Shown here piece after piece: positions 31,331-31,732 of a DNA stretch of 31,732 nucleotides. A model generated the notes under the pieces. The model made no database searches. It was not told where the DNA came from and saw nothing but the letters and a program-made list of their open reading frames with translations. Position 1 is the first letter of the stretch, and every line of letters begins with the position of its first letter. Source of the stretch: Gnetum montanum (Eukaryota; Streptophyta; Gnetopsida; Gnetales; Gnetaceae); the NCBI GenBank assembly GCA_015680685.1, contig MNCI01035299.1:349752-381483 (forward strand), in the 5' to 3' direction. A program made the position numbers and the translations under genes.

Positions 31331-31732
31331 CTTTTCTCGAGGAAGGCACGCCTGAATGGTATGACGACATTAAAACTTACCTTTTACAGGGCGAGTTATC
31401 ATCTGAATTGACACGCATGCAGAAAGACGTAATTCGCAAACGGGCTAAAAATACGTCATCATAGGAGACAGTACTCTTTGTAGATGCTCTTTCAACGGTG
31501 TGCTGCTTACTTGCATCGACACAAACCAAGTGCAACAGATAGTCGGCGAAGTTCACGAGGGACTGTGCGGCGGCCACGTAGCACCACGAGCTATGGCCCT
31601 AAAAATCCGTCGCTTAGGATACTACTGGCCATGCATGGAAAAAGATTGCCTGACAAAGGTTAAAACCTGTGACACGTGTCAGCGTCACGCAAATCTTATA
31701 CACGTGTCACCTACAAAATTGCATACAACGCA
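31331..31732 (+). pseudogene. Element D integrase N-terminal part, cut by window end
   Basis: Tether EWYDDIKTYLLQGEL, then a one-base loss in an A-run near 31,447-31,451 shifts the frame. In the new frame the zinc region is clear: EVHEGLCGGHVAPRAMA, IRRLGYYWP and TCDTCQRHANLIH (His-His-Cys-Cys). Catalytic core lies beyond the window. Confidence 0.85.

Overview
The window is nuclear plant DNA made almost entirely of decayed Ty3/gypsy LTR retrotransposons. The evidence is plant-type gag, protease, reverse transcriptase, RNase H and integrase, plant-style primer-binding sites, TATA boxes inside LTRs, GT-AG introns and nested insertions. I see no host housekeeping gene and no prokaryotic feature. 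The species cannot be fixed from the sequence; a large, repeat-rich genome is likely.

Region 1 (1-12,100, AT-rich) holds Athila-like material. On the minus strand element A has LTR, primer-binding site and a gag that stays in one frame over 2 kb, broken only by stops. Head-to-head with it on the plus strand lies element B: protease, RT (FMDD), a deleted RNase H, integrase, a T-rich spacer, a promoter-like module resembling its own LTR, a long extra coiled-coil ORF, and a 3' LTR homologous to A's LTR. A and B may be one element whose 5' part was inverted, or two related insertions.

Region 2 (12,100-14,098) is a spacer with small relics: the C-terminal tail of a LINE-type polymerase, two tRNA-like (SINE-like) modules, and a DUF4283/zinc-knuckle fragment.

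Region 3 (14,099-18,512, GC-richer) is element C, Tat-like and on the minus strand: 3' LTR with an array of a 10-bp palindrome, polypurine tract, spacer, a ~24-bp repeat array, then integrase and archaeal-type RNase H (aRNH). C is cut at 18,512 by the start of element D.

Region 4 (18,513-31,732) is element D, plus strand, closely related to C: LTR, primer-binding site, leader hairpin, gag-protease, then a 5.2-kb interval that looks like an intron (23,922-29,123), then RT, RNase H, aRNH and the start of integrase at the window edge. Inside the presumed intron lie a repeat array matching the one after C's integrase, and a multi-exon gene on the opposite strand (28,712 to 24,579) whose splice sites and phases mostly fit. 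In the sense RNA the whole block would be removed and protease would join RT in frame. An antisense, intron-bearing passenger gene inside the protease-RT intron is the most notable observation here.

Most in-frame stops in C and D are TAG, TAA or TGA where Gln or Arg is expected, as from C-to-T decay of CAG, CAA and CGA codons. This fits methylated, silenced elements that are otherwise well preserved.
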